Below, piece by piece: positions 47,441 to 56,131 of a stretch of DNA of 64,000 bases. The first letter of the stretch is position 1. Each line of letters opens with the position of its first letter. This stretch comes from VAZQ01 sp963763365 (GTDB lineage Bacteria > Pseudomonadota > Alphaproteobacteria > Rhizobiales > Xanthobacteraceae): NCBI GenBank assembly GCA_963763365.1, contig CAVXOE010000011.1, positions 372,001 to 436,000 on the forward strand, given 5' to 3'. A program made the position numbers and the translations under genes. The notes below the pieces were generated by a model, which saw nothing but the letters and a program-made list of their open reading frames with translations, searched no databases and was not told where the DNA came from.

Positions 47441-48592
47441 TCACCCAACCTTCAGGCCCATGAGGCCTGCGATCAGGTTGCGTTGAATCTGAGATGAACC
47501 GGCCGCGACCGTGGAGGACCGGCAATCGCGATAGTGCCGCTGCATGTCGTACTCCATCGAGTAGCCGTAGCCTCCCATGATCTGCATGCCCATGTTGGCG
47601 ACCTTCACATAGGTCTCCGACGAGAACAGCTTGGCCATGGTGATTTCCGCCAACGCGTCCTCCCCTGAGGCCACCTTGGCGGCGGCCTGCCAGATCAGCG
47701 CCTTGGCGGCAGCGACCTCGGTCTGCATGTCGGCGAGCATATGGGCAATCGCCTGGTTGGTGCCGATTGGCCGGCCGAACTGCTTGCGCTCGCGCGCGAA
47801 TTCAGCCGCCATGTCGACGACGGCCTGCGCGCTGCCGCCGTTGGCGGCGGCCGACACGATGCGCTCGGCCTGCAGTCCAGCAAGAACACAGTCCCACCCC
47901 TTGTTCTCGCCGCCGACGATCCGATCGGCCTCGACCTTCACATCCGTGAGAAATACCTCGTAGGTGCCCGCGCAATGACGGCCCAGCATGTTGAGCTTGT
48001 TCAGTTTGACGCCGGGCATGTCGTTGTCGATCAGGAACAGCGACATTCCCTTGCGGTAGTGTACTGAAGTATCCGTCTTCAAGTAGACGTTGAGCGTATT
48101 GTCGCGCGCGCCGGCGGCAGTGTTCCAAAGTTTTTGCCCGTTGATCACCCAGCCGGACCCGTTCCGGTCCGCGCGCGTGCGGATCGCCCCGACGTCCGAC
48201 CCGGCGTCCGGTTCCGACATCGAGATGGAGAAGCGGCGTTGTCCGTTGACGATCTTCGGCAGCCAATAGCTCTTCTGCTCCTCGCTGCCCTTGTTGAGCA
48301 ACGTCAGTCCGCAAAACACCGATCCGCCGAAGCACATCTGAAAATCTGAACTGACGTAGGCGATTTCCTCCGCGCAAATGGCGAGATCGATCACGCTTCC
48401 GCCGGCACCACCATATTTCTCGGGAAAGGCGACGCCGAGAAGTCCGGCCTCGACCCATTTGTCATAAAGCTCGTAAGGATACGCCTTCTTCGCATCCTTA
48501 TCCCGGACGTAGTCCCTGTTGGCGTGCGTGCGCATCAGCTTGCGCACGCTCTCACGCAGAAGCTTCTGCTCGGTCGTGAAGATCGGGCTCAT
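47441..48592 (-). CDS. acyl-CoA dehydrogenase
   Basis: 383 residues with the three ACAD domains. The flavin and substrate signature is RRFSISMSEPDAGSDVGA. The usual catalytic Glu of the IYEGT motif is absent: the matching site reads TVAAGSSQIQRN (Ala364). Instead Glu243 in GLQAERIVSAAA sits where isovaleryl-CoA dehydrogenase keeps its base. It thus probably dehydrogenates a branched or unusual acyl-CoA. It is the last gene of a minus-strand run with CaiB/BaiF, Bug and MaoC genes, 43 bases from the CoA transferase. Confidence 0.9.
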   Translation of the reverse strand: MSPIFTTEQKLLRESVRKLMRTHANRDYVRDKDAKKAYPYELYDKWVEAGLLGVAFPEKYGGAGGSVIDLAICAEEIAYVSSDFQMCFGGSVFCGLTLLNKGSEEQKSYWLPKIVNGQRRFSISMSEPDAGSDVGAIRTRADRNGSGWVINGQKLWNTAAGARDNTLNVYLKTDTSVHYRKGMSLFLIDNDMPGVKLNKLNMLGRHCAGTYEVFLTDVKVEADRIVGGENKGWDCVLAGLQAERIVSAAANGGSAQAVVDMAAEFARERKQFGRPIGTNQAIAHMLADMQTEVAAAKALIWQAAAKVASGEDALAEITMAKLFSSETYVKVANMGMQIMGGYGYSMEYDMQRHYRDCRSSTVAAGSSQIQRNLIAGLMGLKVG

Positions 48593-48635
48593 GGCTTCAA
48601 TTCCTTTCCACCAATCGGTGAACTTGTCGGGTCCC

Positions 48636-49814
48636 TCAGGCGGATACTTTGATGACCCCGGTGGCGGCGAGCCGGTCGATCGTCTCGGCGGCGATCCCCA
48701 GTTCCGTGAGAACCTCGTGCGTGTGCTCGCCCAATACCGGCGGCGGGCGAAAGTCGATCTCGCGGCTACCGTCGACGCGAATGGCCCGGTGCACCGATTT
48801 CACAATCCCGGCGACCGGGTGATTGAGCTCGTAGAAAAGATCGAGATGGCGGACCTGCGGGTCTTGCGCGAGTTCGCTCAGTTGATTTTCGGCGGCGAAC
48901 GGTACGTCGTGCTCAAACAGCCTTTCCAGCCACTCGCTGCGCGGCCGCTGTAAGAAAATTTCAGAAAGCTCGGCGGCGATTTTGGCATAATTGTCGACGA
49001 GGCTCTTGCGATCCGGATAGCGCGCCAGCAGGTCCGGCTGCTCGATCGCGGCGGCGAGCCCACGCCAGAACTTCTCGCGGGACGACATCTGCAGCGCAAT
49101 GCGCTTACCGTCCTGGCAGGTCAGGATGTAGGCCTGCGAATTCGCGCCGCGAAGATAGAACGATTGCTCGGCGCCAGTTGAGAAATAGTGCGCGAGCGGT
49201 TCGATCGCGAGAGCGAGCGTCGCCTCGATCATGTTGACTTCAACCTTGCGCCCCAGCCCGCTATTCGCGCGGTCCAACAATGCGCCGAGGATTCCGATGC
49301 AGGCGAAAATTCCGGTAGCCGCGTCGGAGATAGCCGGCCCCGCGACGCGCGCATCCGATGAATTGTGAAAGCGGGCAAGGAGCCCGGACGCCGCCTGCCC
49401 GACGTTGTCGTAGGCCGCTTGCTTCGCGTGGGGGCCGTCGGCACCAAAGCCCGTGATGAAGCAAAACACAAGCTTCGGATTCAAGCGTCGCAAGGTGGCC
49501 TCATCGAGCCCCAGGCGCTGCTCGACGCCGGGCCGGACGTTGATCACCAGCGCGTCCGCACGCTTGATCAGTGAATAGAGCAGGTCCCGCCCTTGCGGCA
49601 CGGTATAGTCGACGACGACACTGCGCTTGTGACGATTGTGCGCCTGGAAGTGCGGACTGGAAACGCCGCCAGAAAACCAGCGAAACGGATCGCCCCCGTC
49701 CGGGCGCTCGATCTTGATGACATTGGCACCGAGTTCGGCCAGAAGCATCGCCGCGTAAGGCGCCGTGATGAATGTGCCCAGATCGAGTACCGTGACATCC
49801 GACAAGAGCTTCAT
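48636..49814 (-). CDS. CaiB/BaiF-family CoA transferase
   Basis: 392 residues of the class III CoA transferase fold, an interlocked dimer. It begins LSDVTVLDLGTFITAPYAAM, typical of the family. The catalytic Asp is in GPAISDAATGIFAC, aligned with Asp169 of formyl-CoA transferase. It exchanges CoA between a donor and a carboxylic acid. The genome neighbours suggest it activates the acid captured by the adjacent Bug receptor before the acyl-CoA dehydrogenase and MaoC hydratase act. Confidence 0.9.
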   Translation of the reverse strand: MKLLSDVTVLDLGTFITAPYAAMLLAELGANVIKIERPDGGDPFRWFSGGVSSPHFQAHNRHKRSVVVDYTVPQGRDLLYSLIKRADALVINVRPGVEQRLGLDEATLRRLNPKLVFCFITGFGADGPHAKQAAYDNVGQAASGLLARFHNSSDARVAGPAISDAATGIFACIGILGALLDRANSGLGRKVEVNMIEATLALAIEPLAHYFSTGAEQSFYLRGANSQAYILTCQDGKRIALQMSSREKFWRGLAAAIEQPDLLARYPDRKSLVDNYAKIAAELSEIFLQRPRSEWLERLFEHDVPFAAENQLSELAQDPQVRHLDLFYELNHPVAGIVKSVHRAIRVDGSREIDFRPPPVLGEHTHEVLTELGIAAETIDRLAATGVIKVSA

Positions 49815-49844
49815 CGGCCTCTTCCTCGCCGCGTCCGATCGTTT

Positions 49845-50822
49845 CTATTCGGGCTTGATCTTCGCGAGTTCAACGACTGTCTGCCATCGCTTGGTGTCTT
49901 CCCGGATCAGGTCGGCGAACGCCTGCTGGCTGGTACCGTAGGGCTCGAGGCCTTGCGAGATCATCCGCTTCTCCCGAAACTCCGGCTCGCTCACGATCTT
50001 GGCGAACGCCGCGTTCAGCTTGTCGATGACGTCCTTTGGCGTGCCGGTCGGCACGACAATGCCCCACCATGCCCTGACGTACATCTGCGGGAAGCCCTTC
50101 TCCGCAAACGTCGGCACATCCGGGAGCTGCGACGACCGCTTGGAATTCGCCAGTGCAAGCGCATTGACCTTGCCGGCCTTGATCAAGGGCGCGCCCGATA
50201 TGCCGAGGATCGCCATCTGCACCGAGCCGCTCAACAGATCGGTGACGACCTGGGCTACACCCTTCGACGGAATGTGTTCGATCGAGAGACCCGCAACCTG
50301 CTTGAACAGCTCCATCCCCAGATGGGCCGGGCTCCCGATCCCGAACGAGCCATAGTTCAGCGAACCAGGCTTCGATTTCGCAAGCACGACCAAGTCCTCG
50401 AGTTGACTAACCCCGAGAGAAGGGTTCGTGACCAGCACAAAGTCCATGTAGGACAGCGCGATGACCGGCACGAAATCCTTTTCGGGATCGAATGGCAGGC
50501 TCTTGTGGAGCATTGAAAGCGTCGTCAACGTCTGGTCGCTGACAAAAAACAGCGTGTAGCCGTCGGGCGGAGACTTTGCCGCGGCCTGCGCGCCGATTGC
50601 CGTACCACCACCAGGCCGATTGTCGACGACAACCGGCTGGCCGAGCGCGATGTTCAACTCATGCCCCAATGCGCGCGCCAAGGTGTCGGAGGTACCGCCG
50701 GCGGTATATGGGACGATCAACCGCAGTGGACGATTCGGGAATGCATCTTGAGCCACCGATGTGCCGGAAAGCATGCACAGCAGCAGAACGGACAGAAACC
50801 CACGCTTGGCGTCTGCGAACAT
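49845..50822 (-). CDS. Bug-family (TctC-like) solute receptor
   Basis: 325 residues. The start at ATG 50822 is chosen because GGGAGG lies about 8 bases upstream and a clean signal peptide (GFLSVLLLCMLSGTSVAQ) begins there. Family hallmarks: VPYTAGGTSDTLAR, DNRPGGGTAIGAQA and PPDGYTLFFV. It is sandwiched between MaoC and CaiB/BaiF genes with 2 and 30 bases of spacing, so it is probably part of that operon and binds the carboxylate fed into the CoA pathway. There is no TctA/TctB gene beside it. Confidence 0.9.
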   Translation of the reverse strand: MFADAKRGFLSVLLLCMLSGTSVAQDAFPNRPLRLIVPYTAGGTSDTLARALGHELNIALGQPVVVDNRPGGGTAIGAQAAAKSPPDGYTLFFVSDQTLTTLSMLHKSLPFDPEKDFVPVIALSYMDFVLVTNPSLGVSQLEDLVVLAKSKPGSLNYGSFGIGSPAHLGMELFKQVAGLSIEHIPSKGVAQVVTDLLSGSVQMAILGISGAPLIKAGKVNALALANSKRSSQLPDVPTFAEKGFPQMYVRAWWGIVVPTGTPKDVIDKLNAAFAKIVSEPEFREKRMISQGLEPYGTSQQAFADLIREDTKRWQTVVELAKIKPE

Positions 50823-50824
50823 CG

Positions 50825-51694
50825 CTATGACCTCCCGGAGGCCGCAAGCTTCATGCTCGCGGCTTGCACGACTTTCCCGTCGGCATTTTGCGCCCATAAT
50901 CTCAAATCCGCGCCGGATGGGCTGCCTGCGAGGGTACAGCGAGTTCCAGCATAGAGCGGGCGCGTCGAGCGATATTCGAACTGTGCCACGGCAGCTTCGG
51001 GCACGAAACGACGCACCGTTTCGAGGAGATGCAAGGCGATCAACTTGCCCTGAACGACAAGGTTCGGCAGCCGCTCCACCTCTATCGCATATGGCTTGTC
51101 GTAGTGAATGCGGTGACTGTTGAACGTCAGCGCCGAGAACCGAAACAACATGATCTGGTCCGGTAAGATGTCACGTTGCCACGCCGGCAACGGGCCTGGA
51201 TCGGCCGGCGCCGCAGCTTTCTCACGCCCGTCCTCGATCGGGCTCAGATGAATAATATCCTGCTCCTCGACCACGGCCAGCCCGGCAGCGCCAAAGAGCC
51301 GATGGCGCAATGTCGCAATCGCCAGATGCGCGGTGGCAGTGGAGCGCACCTTGACGTCCCCCAGTTCACTTTCGCAGCGTATCGGCTCGCCGACGACCAG
51401 AGGCGCATGAAACGATAGCCGCGCCCCGCCGAACATGCGCCGGGGCATATCGACCGGTGGGATCAACTTGAAGCCGCGGGGCAATCCGTCGACATCGAGT
51501 TCGCTCCGGCTCGGCGCGTCTAGGCAGAAGATCATGTGCCATCCGGGCGGCAATGCGTCGCCCGGGCGCGGAGCGTCCACCTCCAGCGTCGCGGCGAGAC
51601 GGGTCGTCATGATGGGCGCGGCAAAATCCTCGATCACCGCGCGACCGCCGATCGCCCGACGCAAGTTCGTCTCGATAGCCGCCAAGTCCAACAT
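50825..51694 (-). CDS. MaoC-like (HTD2/mesaconyl-CoA hydratase type) dehydratase
   Basis: 289 residues from ATG 51694, chosen over 51709 because GGAGAG precedes it. Two hot-dog domains; the C-terminal one carries FRFSALTFNSHRIHYDKPYA, with Asn192, His194, Arg195, His197, Tyr198 and Asp199, as in mesaconyl-C4-CoA or itaconyl-CoA hydratase and HTD2. It hydrates or dehydrates an acyl-CoA. It is the first gene of the minus-strand run and faces a divergent thiolase-like gene across a region holding candidate operators. Confidence 0.85.
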   Translation of the reverse strand: MLDLAAIETNLRRAIGGRAVIEDFAAPIMTTRLAATLEVDAPRPGDALPPGWHMIFCLDAPSRSELDVDGLPRGFKLIPPVDMPRRMFGGARLSFHAPLVVGEPIRCESELGDVKVRSTATAHLAIATLRHRLFGAAGLAVVEEQDIIHLSPIEDGREKAAAPADPGPLPAWQRDILPDQIMLFRFSALTFNSHRIHYDKPYAIEVERLPNLVVQGKLIALHLLETVRRFVPEAAVAQFEYRSTRPLYAGTRCTLAGSPSGADLRLWAQNADGKVVQAASMKLAASGRS

Positions 51695-51784
51695 TCTCTC
51701 CCCGAACAATCGCGCCGTCCTGGAGTACTGCGCTCTTCTTATTGTTTGCTTTCGGGCGACGTTGACGCCCGGAATTTCGTAAAA

Positions 51785-51820
51785 TAGTATACTAATTGTC
51801 TGCGGGCACGCAAGCTTGCG
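51785..51820. promoter_or_regulatory. candidate operator region between MaoC and thiolase-like genes
   Basis: Two perfect palindromes lie within 36 bases of the divergent promoters: TAGTATACTA (51785-51794) and CGCAAGCTTGCG (51809-51820). The first is AT-rich in GC-rich DNA and looks like a MarR-family site; a MarR gene ends the plus-strand operon. No -10/-35 could be fixed with certainty. Confidence 0.4.
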
Positions 51821-51849
51821 GCGTGCAGGGCTGAAGGGATGGCAATGCC

Positions 51850-53016
51850 GTGACTGACGTCGTCGTCGTTGGCTGCGCGGAAACCAAGATCGAAATTGGG
51901 TCCGGTCGCAGCGCCTACGATCTCGCAGGGGAAGCGATGGCCAGCGCGCTCGCCGATGCCGGCATTGAAAAAGCCGAGCTCGACGGCTTCGTCGTCACCA
52001 ACTGCATGAGCGAGGCGGGCAATCCATTCTGGTCGAACATCGCCGCCGACTATCTGGGACTGGAGCTGGATTTTTGCCAGGGCATCGATGTCGGCGGGGC
52101 ATCGTTCGTTGCCGGCGTCGCCAGAGCTGCGCTCGCAATCCGCGGCGGCGCCTGCAATACGGTGCTCGTGCTGGCAGCGGATGCGCAATCGACTGGCAAC
52201 CACATGCGCTACGGGGCGTACCGGACCGAATGGCAGGATCCGGTCGGGCTTATGGGACCTCCCGGCGCGTTTGGGCTCATAACTTCGCGTTACATGCAGC
52301 AGTTTCAATTGGATTTCGATGCGCTTGCGAAACTCGCCGTTGTTCAACGCAATCATGCTCTGCTCAATGACCTAGCCTGTGAAAGGCTTCGTATTCCGTT
52401 GACGCGTGAAGACTATTTGAAATCGCGGATCATCTCCGATCCCATTCGTCTGCTCGACTGCGTCATGGTTTGCGACGGTGCGAGTGCCGTCGTCGTGACC
52501 AGTGCCGAGCGGGCGCGGTCTCTCTCACTGCGGCAACAGTGTCGAATTCTCGGCTATGGCGAGAAGGTCAACTACCAGATCACCGATCCCTGCCCGGACA
52601 TCACGCAGACCGGTCATTCGGTTGCGGGGCGAAAGGCGCTTGCGCAAGCGAAACTCAGCCCTTCCGACATCCGGATGTTCCACCCTTACGACGACTTTCT
52701 GATCGCGGTCCTGATCCAGTTCGAACAAATCGGGTTCTGCGAACCGGGAGAAGGATCGCGCTTCGTGCTGAGCCACGACCTGTCCCATACGGGAGACTTG
52801 CCGCTGAATACCGGGGGCGGGCAGATCTCGGCCGGACAGGCCGGTTTGGCCGGCGGCGCTCACAACTTTGTCGAAGCCACACGGCAATTGTTCGGAGCCG
52901 CGGGCAAGCGGCAGGTTCGAAATCCCACGAACGCGATGGTGACGGGGATCGGGACGATCCCTTACGGCAGGAATTGGTCGACCAGCGCAGTGATGGTGTT
53001 GGAAGCCGGGAATTGA
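51850..53016 (+). CDS. thiolase-like protein lacking the catalytic Cys
   Basis: 388 residues from GTG 51850. The fold and early region (VVGCAETKIEIGSGRSAYDLAGEA) match SCP-x/thiolase proteins. Where a thiolase has its nucleophilic Cys this one reads GIDVGGASFVAG, and the C-terminal GHP motif is replaced (NTGGGQISAGQAGLAGG). Such proteins pair with DUF35 partners, and some, like Ltp2, are retro-aldolases for acyl-CoA side chains. A DUF35 gene follows after 3 bases. It is therefore more likely a C-C lyase or scaffold than a true thiolase. Confidence 0.8.
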   Translation: MTDVVVVGCAETKIEIGSGRSAYDLAGEAMASALADAGIEKAELDGFVVTNCMSEAGNPFWSNIAADYLGLELDFCQGIDVGGASFVAGVARAALAIRGGACNTVLVLAADAQSTGNHMRYGAYRTEWQDPVGLMGPPGAFGLITSRYMQQFQLDFDALAKLAVVQRNHALLNDLACERLRIPLTREDYLKSRIISDPIRLLDCVMVCDGASAVVVTSAERARSLSLRQQCRILGYGEKVNYQITDPCPDITQTGHSVAGRKALAQAKLSPSDIRMFHPYDDFLIAVLIQFEQIGFCEPGEGSRFVLSHDLSHTGDLPLNTGGGQISAGQAGLAGGAHNFVEATRQLFGAAGKRQVRNPTNAMVTGIGTIPYGRNWSTSAVMVLEAGN

Positions 53017-53019
53017 CAC

Positions 53020-53433
53020 ATGCCAGATCCTCTTTCCTCACAACCGCTTCCTGTTCCGACAAACTTCTCCGCGCCGTTCTGGGAAGCGGCCCGCCAGCAG
53101 AAATTGGTCATCCAGTATTGTCCGGACTCCGGGAAGTACCAGCACTATCCCCGCCCGGTCAGCATTTACACCGGCAAACGCAATATCGAATGGCGTGAGG
53201 TTGCGGGCAAAGGATTTGTGTATGCCCTGACGATCACAAGGAGAGGACCTCCGGCGTTCCGCGGACAAGAGCCTTACATCGTCGCCACGGTCGAGCTTGA
53301 CGAGGGGGTCCGACTTCTCACCCAAATCGTCAATTGCGACGTCGATAAAGCACGGGTCGGAATGCGGGTGCGGCTCCGCTGGCGCGTTTTGAACGACGAA
53401 TTTTCATTTCCAGTGTTCGAGCCGGATAGCTGA
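53020..53433 (+). CDS. DUF35 (OB-fold, zinc-ribbon type) partner protein
   Basis: 137 residues. The N-terminal helix (FSAPFWEAARQQKLVIQYC) leads into the usual rubredoxin-like zinc ribbon, but only Cys34 remains (YCPDSGKYQHYPRPVSIYTG), so zinc binding is probably lost. The OB-fold follows (GFVYALTITRRGPPAF to RLLTQIVNC). DUF35 proteins bind acyl-CoA and form complexes with thiolase-like or aldolase subunits; the 3-base spacing to the upstream thiolase-like gene supports such a complex. Confidence 0.85.
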   Translation: MPDPLSSQPLPVPTNFSAPFWEAARQQKLVIQYCPDSGKYQHYPRPVSIYTGKRNIEWREVAGKGFVYALTITRRGPPAFRGQEPYIVATVELDEGVRLLTQIVNCDVDKARVGMRVRLRWRVLNDEFSFPVFEPDS

Positions 53434-53458
53434 AATGCGAATGGCGAAAGCGTGATGT

Positions 53459-54043
53459 ATGGTTGAAAGGATGCCGACCAAAAGCGAACAGCCTGTCTTG
53501 CGCAGTAGCCGGTCACAATGGGCCGTAAAGCCGGCACGACATAACGTTGGCTTCCTTTTGCGTTACGCTGATCGCATATTTACCAAGGCATTATCCGAAG
53601 AATTGAAGTCACGCGATGCCACGATAACCCGCTGGTCGGTGCTGCGAGTTCTTTCCGACGAAGAAGGCATCAGTCAGGTGGAACTTGCCGACCGTATGCT
53701 CGTCGAGAAAGCCAATCTGACCGCCGTTCTGGAAGCCATGGTTACAGAAGGATTGCTGGTTCGCCCGCGCGACACGCAGGACAAACGGAAATCCAAATTG
53801 TTCTTGACCGCCCGGGCCCGCGCTTTGAAGAGAGAACTCGTGCCATCCGTGAAGTCTGTAAACGTCGAGGCGACACGCGGCATGGACGATTTCGCCATTC
53901 GGCGGCTCTGCGAACTACTGTCTCACTTGATTTCAAATCTCGAGAGCGAAGCGAAGTCGCGCTCTCTCGTTCAGGGCGATGAGCCGCGGCCCCTGCCCAA
54001 GAGCCGCGCCGGGAAGTTCTTGAGTTCGCAGAATGGGATGTAA
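53459..54043 (+). CDS. MarR-family transcriptional regulator
   Basis: 194 residues from ATG 53459 (ATG 53471 is possible). A winged helix-turn-helix core lies around residues 55-120: SVLRVLSDEEGISQVELADR then ANLTAVLEAMVTEGLLV and the wing RPRDTQDKRKSKLFLT. MarR proteins usually repress and respond to aromatic acids or acyl-CoAs. It starts 25 bases after the DUF35 gene and probably controls its own operon and the divergent MaoC operon through palindromes near 51.79-51.82 kb. Confidence 0.88.
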   Translation: MVERMPTKSEQPVLRSSRSQWAVKPARHNVGFLLRYADRIFTKALSEELKSRDATITRWSVLRVLSDEEGISQVELADRMLVEKANLTAVLEAMVTEGLLVRPRDTQDKRKSKLFLTARARALKRELVPSVKSVNVEATRGMDDFAIRRLCELLSHLISNLESEAKSRSLVQGDEPRPLPKSRAGKFLSSQNGM

Positions 54044-54258
54044 ATCACCCTCGAGTATGACCAAAATTGTCGTGTAAATTGTGCTGCCGCGCTCCGGTGC
54101 AACCTTTGCATCGGATCATAGCCGCAACTCTGGACTGCAATCGCCCGCGGATACCGATAACTTTTCGGCTATAGCCGCATGCCAGATCTGTTGTCGCACT
54201 GGCTATCGCGGCATGGCCTTCATCGCCGGATCGAGGCATCCTGCACCGGGAGGATGCC

Positions 54259-55110
54259 GTGTCGACACAGCCAATGCCCGTCAGCCAGTCCGCTACCGAC
54301 GTAAATCGCGCGCCGCGCAAATGGATGAACGGGCGCGCAGCGGACATTCTTCTACCGACGCTCGTGATTTTCGCCGTTGTTCTCGTTTGGGCGGTGATTG
54401 TGCGGTTGTTCGCGATCCCGGACTATCTCCTGCCCGCGCCGCAGGACGTTGCCGCGCGCATGATCAAAGAAGCACCGGTGCTGTGGAGAAACGGGCTCTA
54501 TACGCTCTCGTCCGTACTCGCCGGATTCGCGGCCGGCGTGTTGATCGGCGTGCCGCTCGCATTCATGATCGTCATGAATCGGAGCATCGAGCGGGTCGCA
54601 ACGCCTTTTCTGGTCATGTCACAGACCATCCCCAAGGTTGCAATCGCGCCTATCCTGGTCGTGTGGCTCGGCTTCGGCATCTTGCCGAAAATCGCCATCG
54701 TCTTTCTGATCTCGTTCTTCCCGATCGTGGTGTCTTCCGTGGTCGGTCTTAAGAGTGTCGAGAGCGATATGATCGATCTTGTCCGCTCGATGGGCGCCGG
54801 CACCACCAAGATCATGTTGCGGGTGCGCGGCCCTTCGGCGTTGCCGCAGATGTTTGCAGGATTCAAGATTGCGGTATGTCTGTCGGTCGTGGGCGCCATT
54901 GTCGGTGAATTCGTCGGCTCCGATCGCGGCCTGGGATACTTGCTCCTGACCTCGACGGGGACGCTCGACGGCACGCTGGTCTGGTCGGCCCTGTTCGTAC
55001 TGATCGCCATGGGCATGGCGCTGTTTGGAATCGTTTCCAAGCTCGAGCGATGGATGCTTCCTTGGCACGTCTCGGTCCGCGCCGAGGAGACGGCCCTGTA
55101 CCAATCCTGA
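54259..55110 (+). CDS. ABC transporter permease (SsuC/TauC type)
   Basis: 283 residues from GTG 54259, with GGGAGGA a few bases upstream. About six transmembrane helices; the first ILLPTLVIFAVVLVWAVIV. The EAA loop that docks with the ATPase is around LVRSMGAGTTKIMLRVRGPS. It forms the membrane channel of an importer for sulfonates, nitrate-like or aromatic anions. It begins a five-gene operon with the receptor, ATPase, flavin reductase and monooxygenase. Confidence 0.9.
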   Translation: MSTQPMPVSQSATDVNRAPRKWMNGRAADILLPTLVIFAVVLVWAVIVRLFAIPDYLLPAPQDVAARMIKEAPVLWRNGLYTLSSVLAGFAAGVLIGVPLAFMIVMNRSIERVATPFLVMSQTIPKVAIAPILVVWLGFGILPKIAIVFLISFFPIVVSSVVGLKSVESDMIDLVRSMGAGTTKIMLRVRGPSALPQMFAGFKIAVCLSVVGAIVGEFVGSDRGLGYLLLTSTGTLDGTLVWSALFVLIAMGMALFGIVSKLERWMLPWHVSVRAEETALYQS

Positions 55111-55123
55111 ACGGAGATGTGAG

Positions 55124-56131
55124 ATGAAGCCGCCTGTTCGGTGCACGGTCCCGTTTCTTGCCCTGGTACTTTCCGTCGTGTGCTCCGGCATCGCTGACGC
55201 GGCCGATGCGGTGAGCTTTCGTCTCGACTGGACGCTCTCCGGCTATCACCTGCCCTTCTACTGGGCGAAGGAAAAAGGGTACTATGCGGCTGAGAACCTG
55301 GACGTCGATATCAAGGAAGGCGCGGGGTCTGGCAAGACCGTCGCGCTGATCTCAGGTCAGCAGGATGATCTTGGCCTTGCCGACTTCATGTTCATGTCTG
55401 TCGGCGCGGCCAAAGGCATGAAAGTGAAAGGCATCTTCGGCGAGGTTCAGGACGGCGCTTGGGCGGTGATCTCGAGCGCCGAAGCGCCGATCAAGACGCC
55501 GCAGGATCTGATCGGCAGGAGCGTAGCGACAACCGCCGATCACAAATCCATGCTCGACCTGCTGCTCGCGATCAACAAGGTTCCGGCCGACAAGGTGAAG
55601 ATCCAGGTAACGAGCGCCGCCACCCGAAACACCGTGTTCGTCAATGGCCAGGTCGACAGCTTCATCAGCGTCGTCATTGGCTCGCCGCTCGATCTTGTCG
55701 TGCGAGCAAAACAAGGCAAGGGCAAGCCTGTCTACTTCATGCCGGTTGCCGATTTCGGCATCACGCCGTTGGGCCAGGGGGTGCTGGCGCACGAGCGCGT
55801 CATTGCCGAGAAACCGGACATGCTGCGGCGTTTCGTTCGGGCGAGCGCGCGAGCGCTTGACGAGATCGTCAAGCCCGAACTGACCGAGGAAGCTGTCAAC
55901 GCTGCGATGAAGCTTTCCGGGGCGCGCGAGGAGCGCCGCAACTCGGTGAAGCTGCAGTGGCTGGAGACGGTACCGCGGCTTCGCACGAAGAATACCGAAG
56001 GCCGACCCTATGGCTGGATGAGCGAGAAGGACTGGGCGGTCTCGGTCGATATTCTCTTGAAGACCGGCCAACTCGAAAAGCCCATCCCCACCAACGCGCT
56101 CTACACCAACGAATTCGTGCCAGCCAGGTAA
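55124..56131 (+). CDS. ABC transporter substrate-binding protein (NMT1/ThiY-like)
   Basis: 335 residues. The ATG at 55124 follows ACGGAG by about 7 bases. A signal peptide (FLALVLSVVCSGIADA) precedes FRLDWTLSGYHLPFYWAKEKG, typical of the SsuA/ThiY/NMT1 fold whose N-terminal half reads 'DW...H.PFY.A'. It captures the substrate in the periplasm for the permease upstream. Its TAA stop overlaps the ATPase ATG by one base (TAATG), which indicates coupling. Confidence 0.88.
   Translation: MKPPVRCTVPFLALVLSVVCSGIADAADAVSFRLDWTLSGYHLPFYWAKEKGYYAAENLDVDIKEGAGSGKTVALISGQQDDLGLADFMFMSVGAAKGMKVKGIFGEVQDGAWAVISSAEAPIKTPQDLIGRSVATTADHKSMLDLLLAINKVPADKVKIQVTSAATRNTVFVNGQVDSFISVVIGSPLDLVVRAKQGKGKPVYFMPVADFGITPLGQGVLAHERVIAEKPDMLRRFVRASARALDEIVKPELTEEAVNAAMKLSGAREERRNSVKLQWLETVPRLRTKNTEGRPYGWMSEKDWAVSVDILLKTGQLEKPIPTNALYTNEFVPAR

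Noticed and set aside
50825..50840. CCTCC-C-GGAGG palindrome at the Bug receptor ribosome site (49845-50822 gene)
   Set aside because: The spacer is too short for a stable hairpin of that length, unlike the perfect stem at 8720-8737.
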